Below the pieces are notes generated by a model. The model was not told the origin of the DNA, did not search any database, and saw nothing but the letters and a program-made list of their open reading frames with translations. A DNA stretch of 35,685 nt from Bradyrhizobium sp. WSM1743 (lineage in GTDB: Bacteria > Pseudomonadota > Alphaproteobacteria > Rhizobiales > Xanthobacteraceae): positions 1-35,685 of the forward strand of contig NZ_AXAZ01000078.1 in assembly GCF_000473065.1 (NCBI RefSeq), given 5' to 3'. Positions 24,188 to 31,739 of the stretch are shown here, in pieces (the stretch's first letter is position 1; every line of letters begins with the position of its first letter). A program made the position numbers and the translations under genes.

Positions 24188-25438
24188 ATGGCGTATGCGG
24201 CGACAGCCGGTGGAGTGAACGTAGCCGCACCGGCTGCACCCGGGGTGCTGGCGCTGCAGCGCGCGCTGGTGTGGCTGGTCGGCGCCTGCGGCGCGATCGT
24301 CTTCATCGAGCCCAGCCCCTACGAGATCGCGACGCTGCTCGCCACCGTCACCTTCTTCGCCACCGGCCTGCGCCTGAGGCTCGTGCTGATGCCACTGGTG
24401 TTGATGCTGGTCCTGCTCAATGTCGGCTACACCATCAGCGCGATCCCGCTGTTCGAGCAGCCCGAGGTGGTGAGCTGGATCGCGACCTCCTGGTACATGG
24501 CGGTGACCGTGGTGTTCTTCGCCATGGTCATCTCGGAGGACACGGCGGCCCGGCTCGACATGCTGCACCGCGGCCTCGTCGTCGGCGCGATGGTTGCCTC
24601 GCTTCTGGCGGTCGCCGGCTACTTCCACCTGGTTCCCGGCGGCAACGACCTCCTGACGCTCTACGGACGCGCGCGCGGCACGTTCAAGGATCCCAACGTG
24701 CTCGGCGCTTTCCTGATCCTGCCGGCGCTGTTTGCGCTGCAGAGCGTGGTCTCCGACAAATTGGCCAAGGCGTTCCGCAACGTCATCGCCTTCGGCATCA
24801 TGTCGCTGGCGATCCTGCTCGCCTTCTCCCGCGCCGCCTGGGGCGGGCTGGTGCTGACCTCGGCCTTCATGCTTGCGCTGATGGTGCTGACCAGCCGCAC
24901 CAATGCGCAACGCTCGCGCATCATCATCATGGCGGTCGTCGCCGGGGTGCTGGGGCTGGCGCTGATCGCGGTGCTGCTGTCGTTCGATTCCACCGCCGAG
25001 ATGTTCAAGCAGCGCGCGAGCTTCGACCAGAGCTATGACGAAGGCCGCTTCGGCCGGTTCGGCCGGCACATCTTAGGTGCGGAGATGGCGCTCGACCTGC
25101 CGTTCGGCATCGGCCCGCTGCAATTCCACCGCTACTTCCCCGAGGACACCCACAACTCCTACCTCAACGCCTTCATGTCCGGCGGCTGGCTGTCCGGCGT
25201 GTGCTATCCTGCGCTGGTCTTCACCACCGTCATCATGGGTTTTCGCCACATCTTCATCCCTGTGCCGTGGCAGCGCGCCTATCTCGCGGTGTTTTCCGCC
25301 TTCCTCGGCACCGTCGGCGAAAGCTTGGTGATCGATACCGACCACTGGCGGCACTTCTGGATGATGCTGGGCGCGATGTGGGGCATGATCGCGGCCGCGC
25401 AAATCTATAAGGCTAGGGACGAAGCTTCTTCAGCTTGA
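24188..25438 (+). CDS. O-antigen ligase / Wzy-like polymerase family membrane protein
   Basis: The 416-residue polytopic protein has about ten membrane helices. The periplasmic loop region carries GRARGTFKDPNVLGAFLILP and later DTHNSYLNAFMSGGWLSG, which is the Wzy_C/O-antigen ligase pattern (the H-N-x-Y-L-N motif), and ILLAFSRAAWGG matches the conserved SRxxW segment. It would join or polymerise lipid-linked glycan units in the periplasm. ATG 24188 directly follows an in-frame GTG at 24185; no strong ribosome site is seen. Its 3' end overlaps the converging MarR gene by 26 bases. Together with the transferase upstream it completes the synthesis side of the exopolysaccharide locus. Confidence 0.88.
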   Translation: MAYAATAGGVNVAAPAAPGVLALQRALVWLVGACGAIVFIEPSPYEIATLLATVTFFATGLRLRLVLMPLVLMLVLLNVGYTISAIPLFEQPEVVSWIATSWYMAVTVVFFAMVISEDTAARLDMLHRGLVVGAMVASLLAVAGYFHLVPGGNDLLTLYGRARGTFKDPNVLGAFLILPALFALQSVVSDKLAKAFRNVIAFGIMSLAILLAFSRAAWGGLVLTSAFMLALMVLTSRTNAQRSRIIIMAVVAGVLGLALIAVLLSFDSTAEMFKQRASFDQSYDEGRFGRFGRHILGAEMALDLPFGIGPLQFHRYFPEDTHNSYLNAFMSGGWLSGVCYPALVFTTVIMGFRHIFIPVPWQRAYLAVFSAFLGTVGESLVIDTDHWRHFWMMLGAMWGMIAAAQIYKARDEASSA

Positions 25439-25934
25439 GATCGGGACGTTTCTCCGGGGGCGTGTCGAGCAGGCTCTTCAGCGCTTCCGTTGCCGCGAGC
25501 ACGCTCTTGTAACCCTCGTTGGCAAAGCGCAGCAGCAAGCGCAATTCCTCGTCGGAATATGCGCCCAGGACCTTCTCCATCGCCTGCTGCATCGGCACGT
25601 AGAACTGGCCGAGCTTTGCGATCGTCTCCGGCACGACCGCGATGAAGACCTTGCGGCGGTCTTTCTCATCGCGCTCGCGGCGCACCAGCCCTGCCTTTTC
25701 GAGCCGGTCGACCACGCCCGTGATCGCGCCCGTCGTGAGGCCCGTGACCTCGGCGAGCCGGCCCGCGGTGACGCGGCCTTCGAGATAGAGGATGTCCATG
25801 CATTCGAGGTCGGAATTGGCAATTCCGGCAACGTTCGCAACGGTCTGGCCGTAGAGCACGCCCTGCGCGGACGACCTGCGCATCGCCGCCTCGAGCTCCT
25901 GCAACAACGCTGCACGCGCCTTCGTCCTTGACAA
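25413..25934 (-). CDS. MarR family transcriptional regulator
   Basis: The 173-residue protein has the winged-helix domain of MarR regulators: LECMDILYLEGRVTAGRLAEV, then TGLTTGAITGVVDRLEKAGL as recognition helix region, and VRRERDEKDRRKVFIAVV as the wing. A helical N-terminus should form the dimer interface. Translation probably begins at TTG 25934, because GAGG lies six bases upstream; the next ATG (25883) would cut into the dimerisation helix. It is divergent from the FAD monooxygenase, with a palindrome in the shared space, which makes that gene its likely target. Its end overlaps the O-antigen ligase-like gene, so the transcripts are antisense there. Confidence 0.9.
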   Translation of the reverse strand: MSRTKARAALLQELEAAMRRSSAQGVLYGQTVANVAGIANSDLECMDILYLEGRVTAGRLAEVTGLTTGAITGVVDRLEKAGLVRRERDEKDRRKVFIAVVPETIAKLGQFYVPMQQAMEKVLGAYSDEELRLLLRFANEGYKSVLAATEALKSLLDTPPEKRPDLKLKKLRP

Positions 25935-25963
25935 GGTCGGCCTCTTCTCTTACTCAATATATA

Positions 25964-25978
25964 TCTTAGTCACTAAGA
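25964..25978. promoter_or_regulatory. palindrome, probable MarR operator
   Basis: TCTTAGT-C-ACTAAGA is a perfect 7-1-7 palindrome in AT-rich sequence within the 96-base space between the marR start and the monooxygenase start. The size and position are typical of MarR-family binding sites that control both divergent promoters. Binding by this regulator is inferred. Confidence 0.5.
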
Positions 25979-26030
25979 GATTTAGCGACCGTAATTTCTC
26001 CTAGCACCACGGAAACGTCGGGAGCAAGCC

Positions 26031-27227
26031 ATGTCCAGCCGTCCCCGCAAGGCCCTGATCATCGGCGCCGGCATCGCCGGGCCCGTGGCAGCCATCCTGT
26101 TGCGCCGCGCCGGCATCGAGTCCACGATCTATGAGGCTTGGCCCTATTCGAAGGGCATCGGCGGCGGCCTCCAGATCGCACCGAACGGCATGCATGTGAT
26201 GGACGAGATCGGCCTTTCGAACGAGCTGATCAGCCGCGGCTCGGTCGCGGAAGCCTTCGACTTCTATTCGCAGGGCGGCGAGAAGCTCGGCTCGATCAAC
26301 CGCGACATGGCGCGGCGCTTCGGCCAGCCGGCCGTCAACATCTCCCGCGCCACGCTGAACGAGATCCTGATCGACAAGGCCTGGTGCGCCTGCGTCTCGC
26401 TCTATTTCGAGAAGCGCCTGATCAAGATCGAGGATCGCGGCGACCAGCCGATCATCGCCTACTTCTCCGACGGCACCACCGCCGAAGGCGACTTCCTGAT
26501 CGGCGCCGACGGCGTGCACTCGGTCGTGCGCCGCCAGGTCGTGCCTGACGGGCCGCAGCCGTTCGACACCGGCCTGATCGGCTTCGGCGGCTTCGTGCCG
26601 CACGCCGTCCTCGACGGCAGGCCGATCGGCCGGCATGTCGAGACCACGTTCGGCCAGAGCGGCTTCTTCGGCTACGGCTATTGCAGCCCGGATCCGAACG
26701 ACGGCGTGATGTGGTGGAGCACCCAGCCCGCGCACGGCATGGACGCGGCGATGTTCCGCGCGCTCGACCACGCCACGCTGAAACAGCATCTGCGCGGCTT
26801 CCATCACGGCTGGCACGATCCGATCCCCGCCATCATCGAAGCGGCCGAGAACATCGTGGTCACCGACACGCTCGACGTCGCGACCCTGCCGACCTGGTCG
26901 CGCAAGCGCTCGCTGCTGATCGGCGACGCAGCGCATGCCACCAGCCCCCACGCCGGCCAGGGCGCCTCGCTCGCGCTGGAGGATGCGATGCGCCTCGCGC
27001 GCTTGATGCAGGAGGGCCAGGAGCTCGGCGCTACCTTCCAGGCCTTCGAGACCGAGCGCCGCCCGCGCACCGAGAAGATCGTGGCCATGGCCCGCCGCAA
27101 CGGCAACAGCAAGCGCGAGTTCAGCGCGACGGGCGCGTGGATGCGCAATCAGATGCTGAAATGGCTGCTGCCGCTGGGCTCGAAGAGCATGGAGTTCATG
27201 TACGCGTACGACGCGCGGGTGGTGTAG
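26031..27227 (+). CDS. FAD-dependent monooxygenase
   Basis: The 398-residue flavoprotein belongs to the PHBH-type group A monooxygenases, which hydroxylate aromatic or similar substrates with NAD(P)H and oxygen. It has the dinucleotide fold ALIIGAGIAGPVAAILLRRAG, the DG motif DFLIGADGVHSVVRRQ near residue 160, and the FAD ribityl motif LLIGDAAHATSPHAGQGAS followed by LALEDAMRLA near 300. GGGAG six bases before the ATG is an optimal ribosome site. It is divergent from the MarR gene with an operator-like palindrome between. The substrate is unknown; the nearby reductase and acetamidase genes do not define a pathway. Confidence 0.92.
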   Translation: MSSRPRKALIIGAGIAGPVAAILLRRAGIESTIYEAWPYSKGIGGGLQIAPNGMHVMDEIGLSNELISRGSVAEAFDFYSQGGEKLGSINRDMARRFGQPAVNISRATLNEILIDKAWCACVSLYFEKRLIKIEDRGDQPIIAYFSDGTTAEGDFLIGADGVHSVVRRQVVPDGPQPFDTGLIGFGGFVPHAVLDGRPIGRHVETTFGQSGFFGYGYCSPDPNDGVMWWSTQPAHGMDAAMFRALDHATLKQHLRGFHHGWHDPIPAIIEAAENIVVTDTLDVATLPTWSRKRSLLIGDAAHATSPHAGQGASLALEDAMRLARLMQEGQELGATFQAFETERRPRTEKIVAMARRNGNSKREFSATGAWMRNQMLKWLLPLGSKSMEFMYAYDARVV

Positions 27228-27241
27228 CGGTAACTGACGCT

Positions 27242-27344
27242 GTCATGCCCCGGCTTGACCGGGGCATCCAGTACGCCGCGGCCTCTCCGGTCAAGCACTG
27301 CCGTCTCTGGAATACTGGATCGCCCGGTCAAGCCGGGCGATGAC
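27242..27344. repeat. dispersed palindromic repeat, family of 24021
   Basis: Left hairpin GTCATGCCCCGGCTTGACCG / GGGGCAT and right hairpin GATCGCCCGGTCAAGCCGGG / CGATGAC flank a centre around GCCTCTCCGG. The right half matches 24108-24142. It lies between the converging monooxygenase and enoyl-reductase-like genes and could terminate both. Confidence 0.78.
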
Positions 27345-27368
27345 AGCGTATTTGCGGCGCGACTGCGC

Positions 27369-28547
27369 CTACTTCTCCACCTCGAAGCTCAGCCCCGCGT
27401 TCTCGACCAGCCGCTTGATCAGCTTGTGCTGCATCGCTGCGCCCGGCGTCCAGAAGCCGGCTGGCACATCGCTCGCGTCACGCAGCATGCAGATCGCGCA
27501 TTCGGAGATCATCTTGGAGGTCGAGCCGTAGCCGGGATCGCGGTCGCCCGTGACGCCGGCGCGAACCTGGCGGCCATCGGGTGCAATCGCGACGTAGAGC
27601 AGATCGAAGAGCCCCTTCTCCCGCTCCTCCTTCGACGGGCCCTCGCCCGGCTTCGGCGCGTTCGGGCCCGTCTTCTCGGCATTGGCCGCCATCACGCGCT
27701 TCGCGTTGGCCTCGCCCTTCTCGCCGGGACCGGTCAGGACCATCTCGTCGTAGACGAAGTCCTTGCCGTATGGAAAACCCATCAGCATGTTGGAGCGATG
27801 GACGTTGCGCGTGTTGATCAGCGCCATCATGAACGGTGCGGTCCAGGATTGCAGGTCCTCCTCGTAAGTAGCCCTGTTGCCCTTCGGCTGCTTCGGGCCG
27901 GTGAAGCCGGGCGTCAGCGCGAAATGATCGTTGAGGATGGCGACAAGGCTGAGATCTTTCGCGACCGCATCGAAGGTCGCTTTCGCGCTCGCCGCGGTGC
28001 CGCCGGACAGCGTGCCGCGCATGTCGCGCACGCGGCCCTTCACGCGCGCGGCCGGCGCGCCGAACACGCGCTTGGCCTCTCCCTGCACGAAGAAGGTGCC
28101 GAGCTCGAACGGCACGGAATCATAGCCGCAGGAAAACACGATGCGCGCGCCGCTCGCCTTGGCCGCCGCCTCGTACTTGTCGATCATCTGCCGCATCCAG
28201 ACCGGCTCGCCGCAGAGATCGAAATAGTCCGCACCCGCAGCAACGCAGGCCGCGAGCAGATCCTCGCCATAGAACTGGTACGGACCGACCGTCGTGATCA
28301 CCGATTTGGTCTGCGCCACCATCGCCTTCAGCGACGCCGCGTCCGACGCATCCGCCACGATCAGCGGCGTGTCGGCGTGCGCGCCGATCGCATCGCGCAC
28401 CGATTTCAGCTTGTCGAGGCTGCGGCCCGCCATCGCCCATTTCAGCGCCTTGTCGTCCCTGTAATGCGCCGCCAGATATTCGGCGACGAGCTGGCCGGTG
28501 AAACCGGTCGCGCCGTAGACGACGATGTCGAATTTCGCAGAGCTCAT
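27369..28547 (-). CDS. trans-acting enoyl reductase / saccharopine dehydrogenase-like NAD(P) protein
   Basis: The 392-residue protein begins with a Rossmann fold (FDIVVYGATGFTGQLVAEYL), followed by WAMAGRSLDKLKSV, VITTVGPYQFYGEDLLAACV and ADYFDLCGEPVWMRQMIDKY. These are the segments of the saccharopine-dehydrogenase-like family that includes mycobacterial trans-acting enoyl reductases of polyketide synthesis. Here no polyketide synthase is nearby, so a different oxidoreductase role is likely. The ATG at 28547 is nine bases after the stop of the DUF169 gene and has AAAGG six bases upstream, so both are one operon. Confidence 0.88.
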   Translation of the reverse strand: MSSAKFDIVVYGATGFTGQLVAEYLAAHYRDDKALKWAMAGRSLDKLKSVRDAIGAHADTPLIVADASDAASLKAMVAQTKSVITTVGPYQFYGEDLLAACVAAGADYFDLCGEPVWMRQMIDKYEAAAKASGARIVFSCGYDSVPFELGTFFVQGEAKRVFGAPAARVKGRVRDMRGTLSGGTAASAKATFDAVAKDLSLVAILNDHFALTPGFTGPKQPKGNRATYEEDLQSWTAPFMMALINTRNVHRSNMLMGFPYGKDFVYDEMVLTGPGEKGEANAKRVMAANAEKTGPNAPKPGEGPSKEEREKGLFDLLYVAIAPDGRQVRAGVTGDRDPGYGSTSKMISECAICMLRDASDVPAGFWTPGAAMQHKLIKRLVENAGLSFEVEK

Positions 28548-28556
28548 GATCGGCCT

Positions 28557-29339
28557 TTACTTCTTCGCGTAGCTCACGCCCATGCCGGCACGGACGTCGC
28601 TTTGAATGCCATAGGGCGGGATCGGATAGCGCAAGCCGTTCTTGGCCAGCGCCTTCATGCCTTCGATTGCCTTGGCGAGATGCGAGGGCTTCAACGCCAT
28701 CAGCATCTCCTCGTCCGGCACGCCGCCATAGCGCCGTTCGGCATAGCATGGCAAGGACAGGCTGGGCTCGCCGGTTTTCAGCGCCCGCCCCCAGGAATCC
28801 GCGCACGCGGTCTCGCCGACCACGCCCCATTCGAATTTCTTGTAGCCGGTATATTGCAGCCCGTTGATCAGGATGATCATCTGCCCCGGCGTCGCATAGA
28901 CGAGGCAGATGTCGGGCGGATCGAGCCGGCCGCTCGCCAGCGGACTGACCGCGAGCGCCTGATAGCGCCCGAACGGAACCACGTCCAGCGCCTCCTGGCG
29001 CTTGCGCGCGTCCTCCGGCGTGCCGTGCCAGACCCCGACATAGTTTTCACCGGCGAGCCATTTGTCGTCCTGGGGGCTGAGGCCAATCACCGCGCGGCAC
29101 TGCGCGCCCACAAGATCGTCGGCGGTGATGCCGACGGTCCAGCCAAGACGCGCGGCCATGCTGACGATCTGGTCGGCGGTGTGAATTGCGTTCGGACGGC
29201 GGATCTTTGGGATCGCCTCCATCTCTGCGGCGGTTGCGAACAACTTCATGCCGATCACATTCGTTTTCAGCCGCAGCAGGCTGTTGAGATCGGCGACGAG
29301 GCCGGCAAGATCGATCGTGTCTGCACTCTGCTGTTGCAT
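28557..29339 (-). CDS. DUF169 family protein
   Basis: The 260-residue protein matches the DUF169 family: LNSLLRLKTNVIGMKLF at the start (the family's RLK-xPVAVKL-like strand), CRAVIGLSPQDDKWLAGE, a central DICLVYATPGQMIILINGLQ, and SLPCYAERRYGGVPDEEMLM near the end. Several Cys are present (AQCRAV, ACADSW, LPCYAE), which in relatives may bind metal. Its biochemical role is unknown. GGAGG lies five bases before the ATG. It is followed after nine bases by the enoyl-reductase-like gene, and the YdcF gene ends 54 bases upstream, so all three may be co-transcribed. Confidence 0.85.
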   Translation of the reverse strand: MQQQSADTIDLAGLVADLNSLLRLKTNVIGMKLFATAAEMEAIPKIRRPNAIHTADQIVSMAARLGWTVGITADDLVGAQCRAVIGLSPQDDKWLAGENYVGVWHGTPEDARKRQEALDVVPFGRYQALAVSPLASGRLDPPDICLVYATPGQMIILINGLQYTGYKKFEWGVVGETACADSWGRALKTGEPSLSLPCYAERRYGGVPDEEMLMALKPSHLAKAIEGMKALAKNGLRYPIPPYGIQSDVRAGMGVSYAKK

Positions 29340-29393
29340 GGCTTCCTCCGCGCCGGCGATCGCGCGCCGTGTTCTTGTCTTGGTGCCCTCGTT

Positions 29394-30197
29394 CTAGTCC
29401 TTGCCCGGTCCCGGAAGCAACTCGCCGGTTCTGCCCCTCAGACGGTAAGCCACAAGGCCGATCCACTCGCGGACGGCGACTTCAGTTCGGCCCAGCCCGT
29501 CCGCTCCTACATTGGTGAACGAAAAAAGATCGTCTCGTCCCCCCATCCGCCAGTCCACGGGATAGGCCTCGACGTCAAATCCGGCCTTGCGGAAGATTCC
29601 CATCGAGCGCGGCATGTGGAAGGCCGAGGTCACCAGCAGCCAGCGCTCGCCCGGCTTTGGTGACACCAATTTCTTGGTGAAGATCGCATTCTCCCAAGTG
29701 TTGCGGGAGTCACGTTCGAGGATTAGGCGCTCCTTCGGTATGCCGAGGTTCTCCAGGATCGGCGCGGAATAGTCGGCCTCCTTGGCCTCGGTCGAAACCA
29801 GGTTCGCTGTGCCTCCGGTGAAGACGATGCGCGCATTCGGAAAGCGGCGGGCAAGCTCGGCCGGCGCAAACAGACGATCGGCCGCGTGTGCGACGACCGG
29901 CGTGCGATGCGCCACCGACAGATCGGTGTCGACCGAGCCGCCGAGCACGATGATGCCGTCGGGCGCGCCGCGCGACGGATCCCACGCCGGGAAGCGCGAC
30001 TCCAGCGGATAGATCAGAAAATTGCCGAGCGGCGAGAACGCAGCGAGCGCCAGCAGCACCAGCGTGGTCACGGCAAGCCTGCGGCCAAACGCGGCAAAGC
30101 GCGTCGCCATCAGCACGACAGACAGGATTCCGAGCTCGACCAGGAAATTGATCGGCAGCAGCGCGGTGCCCAGGGTCTTGGAAAGAACGAAAAACAG
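29394..30197 (-). CDS. YdcF family (DUF218) envelope protein, probable CTG start
   Basis: The protein has two N-terminal membrane helices and a DUF218 domain: GIIVLGGSVDTDLS, ARRFPNARIVFTGGTAN, LILERDSRNTWENAIFTKKL and WLLVTSAFHMPRSMGIFRKA. These match SanA/ElyC/YdcF proteins involved in envelope integrity. Family members begin with the stretch FFVLSK, and here PLFFVLSKTLGTALLPINFL is encoded upstream of any ATG. The codon before FFVLSK is CTG (30195-30197), with GAGG five bases before it. In-frame ATG, GTG or TTG codons occur only from 30116 down, which would remove the first helix. I infer a CTG start; 30116 is the fallback. Confidence 0.82.
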   Translation of the reverse strand: MFFVLSKTLGTALLPINFLVELGILSVVLMATRFAAFGRRLAVTTLVLLALAAFSPLGNFLIYPLESRFPAWDPSRGAPDGIIVLGGSVDTDLSVAHRTPVVAHAADRLFAPAELARRFPNARIVFTGGTANLVSTEAKEADYSAPILENLGIPKERLILERDSRNTWENAIFTKKLVSPKPGERWLLVTSAFHMPRSMGIFRKAGFDVEAYPVDWRMGGRDDLFSFTNVGADGLGRTEVAVREWIGLVAYRLRGRTGELLPGPGKD

Positions 30198-30226
30198 GGG
30201 AGCCTCGCTGAAATCATCTGGCCTGT

Positions 30227-30305
30227 CTGTCGGGGCTTGACCGGCCCCGCCATCTTCAGAAATCTTCTTGAAAGAGGATCGATCGCCGGGTCAAGCCCGC
30301 GCTGA
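30227..30305. repeat. degenerate palindromic repeat
   Basis: GTCGGGGCTTGACCGGCCCCG at the left and GATCGCCGGGTCAAGCCCGC at the right are related to the arms of the repeats at 24021 and 27242. The outer arms match less well, so it is a diverged copy. It occupies the space between the divergent YdcF and acetamidase-like genes, where promoters for both must also lie. Confidence 0.6.
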
Positions 30306-30326
30306 TAAACCGACCGGACGCGGCAC

Positions 30327-31268
30327 ATGACCCATCATCACCTGCATTCCAGCCCCGAAACCTGTCATTGGGGCTTCTTCGAAGCCGCGCTCAAGCCCGT
30401 CCTCACCATTGCCAGCGGCGACGAGGTGACGGTCGACACCATCAGCGGCGGTCCGGACATGCTGCCCGATCGCGGCAAATTTCACATTCCGCCCGAGATG
30501 CACGAGGTTCATGCCAAAAACGAGCGCATGCTGCCCGGCCACATCCTCACCGGCCCGATCGCGATCGAGGGGGCCGAGCCCGGTGACGTGCTCGCGGTCG
30601 AGATCCTCGACGTTCAGCTCCGGCAGGATTGGGGCTGGAACATGATCAAGCCGTTATCGGGCACCCTGCCGGACGATTTTCACGAGACACGCATCCTGAA
30701 CATCCCGCTCGACCGGACGCGGATGGTCGGCCGCATGCCGTGGGGATTAGACCTGCCGCTCAAGCCGTTCTTCGGCGTAATGGGCCTATCGCCGCCACCG
30801 AGCTGGGGCCGCATCTCATCGCTGATCCCGCGCGCGATGGGCGGCAATCTCGACAACAAGGAGCTCGGCGCGGGAGCGACGCTGTACCTGCCGGTGTTCG
30901 TCCCGGGCGCGATGTTCTCCTGCGGCGACGGCCATGGCGTGCAGGGCGACGGCGAGGTCTGTGTCACCGCGATCGAGACCGCGCTGCAGGGCCGCTTCCG
31001 CCTGACGCTGCGCAAGGACCTCAGGCTCGACTATCCGCGCGCCGAGACGCCGACGCACTACATGACCATGGCGATGGACCCCGATCTCGACCAATGCGTC
31101 GTGCGTGCGCTGCGCGACATGATCGCGCTGCTCGGCGAGAGACGAAATCTGTCGCGCGAGGATGCCTACACGCTGTGCAGCCTGGCCGCCGATCTCAGGG
31201 TGACCCAGACCGTCAACGGCGCCAAAGGCATCCATTGCATGATCGAAAAGGCGATCGTGCACGGCTGA
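30327..31268 (+). CDS. acetamidase/formamidase family protein
   Basis: The 313-residue protein belongs to the FmdA/AmdA family of short-chain amide hydrolases, which release ammonia. Family segments are TCHWGFFEAALKPVLTIASG, LPGHILTGPIAIEGAEPGDV, GGNLDNKELGAGATLYLPVF and PGAMFSCGDGHGVQGDGEVC. The His/Asp/Cys cluster in GDGHGVQGDGE is the likely metal or active centre. AGGRNMDxxxL-type region (GGNLDNKEL) is conserved. The length is near that of typical bacterial members. It stands alone, divergent from the YdcF gene; no amide transporter is adjacent. The substrate is unknown. Confidence 0.92.
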   Translation: MTHHHLHSSPETCHWGFFEAALKPVLTIASGDEVTVDTISGGPDMLPDRGKFHIPPEMHEVHAKNERMLPGHILTGPIAIEGAEPGDVLAVEILDVQLRQDWGWNMIKPLSGTLPDDFHETRILNIPLDRTRMVGRMPWGLDLPLKPFFGVMGLSPPPSWGRISSLIPRAMGGNLDNKELGAGATLYLPVFVPGAMFSCGDGHGVQGDGEVCVTAIETALQGRFRLTLRKDLRLDYPRAETPTHYMTMAMDPDLDQCVVRALRDMIALLGERRNLSREDAYTLCSLAADLRVTQTVNGAKGIHCMIEKAIVHG

Positions 31269-31391
31269 GCCGCCGAGCCCTTCCCAGACCTGCCGACATC
31301 GAGCCCGCCGCCCGGTCTTCCCCGCGGCGCGCCGCGGCGTGTCCGATTCCCAAGCGATTCCAATTAGGTGAGCTGCTGCTTTGGCGCTGAT

Positions 31392-31421
31392 TTGACTTCC
31401 ACCCCCAAACCTAAATAGAGT
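31392..31421 (+). promoter_or_regulatory. putative promoter with GANTC site at -10
   Basis: TTGACT (31392-31397) is followed after 18 bases by TAGAGT (31416-31421). A GAGTC site (31418-31422), which fits the GANTC target of the cell-cycle methylase CcrM, overlaps the -10 box. The promoter would serve the small ribbon-helix-helix-like gene and possibly gcrA. Confidence 0.4.
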
Positions 31422-31469
31422 CTTAATCGTTACTTTTATGTACCCGAGTAAGAGGCTAGCGTTCGGGCC

Positions 31470-31667
31470 ATGGCCACCGAAAAAGCCGAGACTGACCGCA
31501 TTCCCGTAACCTTGGCGCTCTCGACCATCGCCTATCTGGAGAAGCTGGTGAGACAGGGCACCCACGGCACCAGCGTTCCCGGCGTCGCGCGGACACTGAT
31601 TGAGGAGGGCATCCGTCTCGCCATCAAGGACGGGCTTCTGTCGATCCGCGACAATGGCAGGACGTGA
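31470..31667 (+). CDS. small ribbon-helix-helix-like protein
   Basis: The 65-residue product has the layout of a ribbon-helix-helix DNA-binding protein: a strand (RIPVTLAL), a first helix (STIAYLEKLVRQG), a turn (THGTSVP) and a second helix (GVARTLIEEGIRLAIKDGLL). Its N-terminal dozen residues are charged. It ends 72 bases before the GcrA-type gene in the same direction, so the two may be co-transcribed. No strong ribosome site is seen, though AGAGG lies 14 bases upstream. It is not part of a visible toxin-antitoxin pair. Family assignment rests on predicted secondary structure only. Confidence 0.68.
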   Translation: MATEKAETDRIPVTLALSTIAYLEKLVRQGTHGTSVPGVARTLIEEGIRLAIKDGLLSIRDNGRT

Positions 31668-31739
31668 GCGCACGCCGGACGTGAAGCGGACGGATTTCGA
31701 GAGGCGGATGGCCACATCTGCAACCTGGGACCGTTACAC

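Noticed and set aside
22005..24239. Long open minus-strand frame of 744 codons
   Set aside because: It is antisense to the GT4 and WcaJ-type genes, which have full conserved motifs; it is a high-GC shadow.
27255..29663. Long open plus-strand frame of 802 codons
   Set aside because: It is antisense to three well-supported minus-strand genes and starts in a palindromic repeat.
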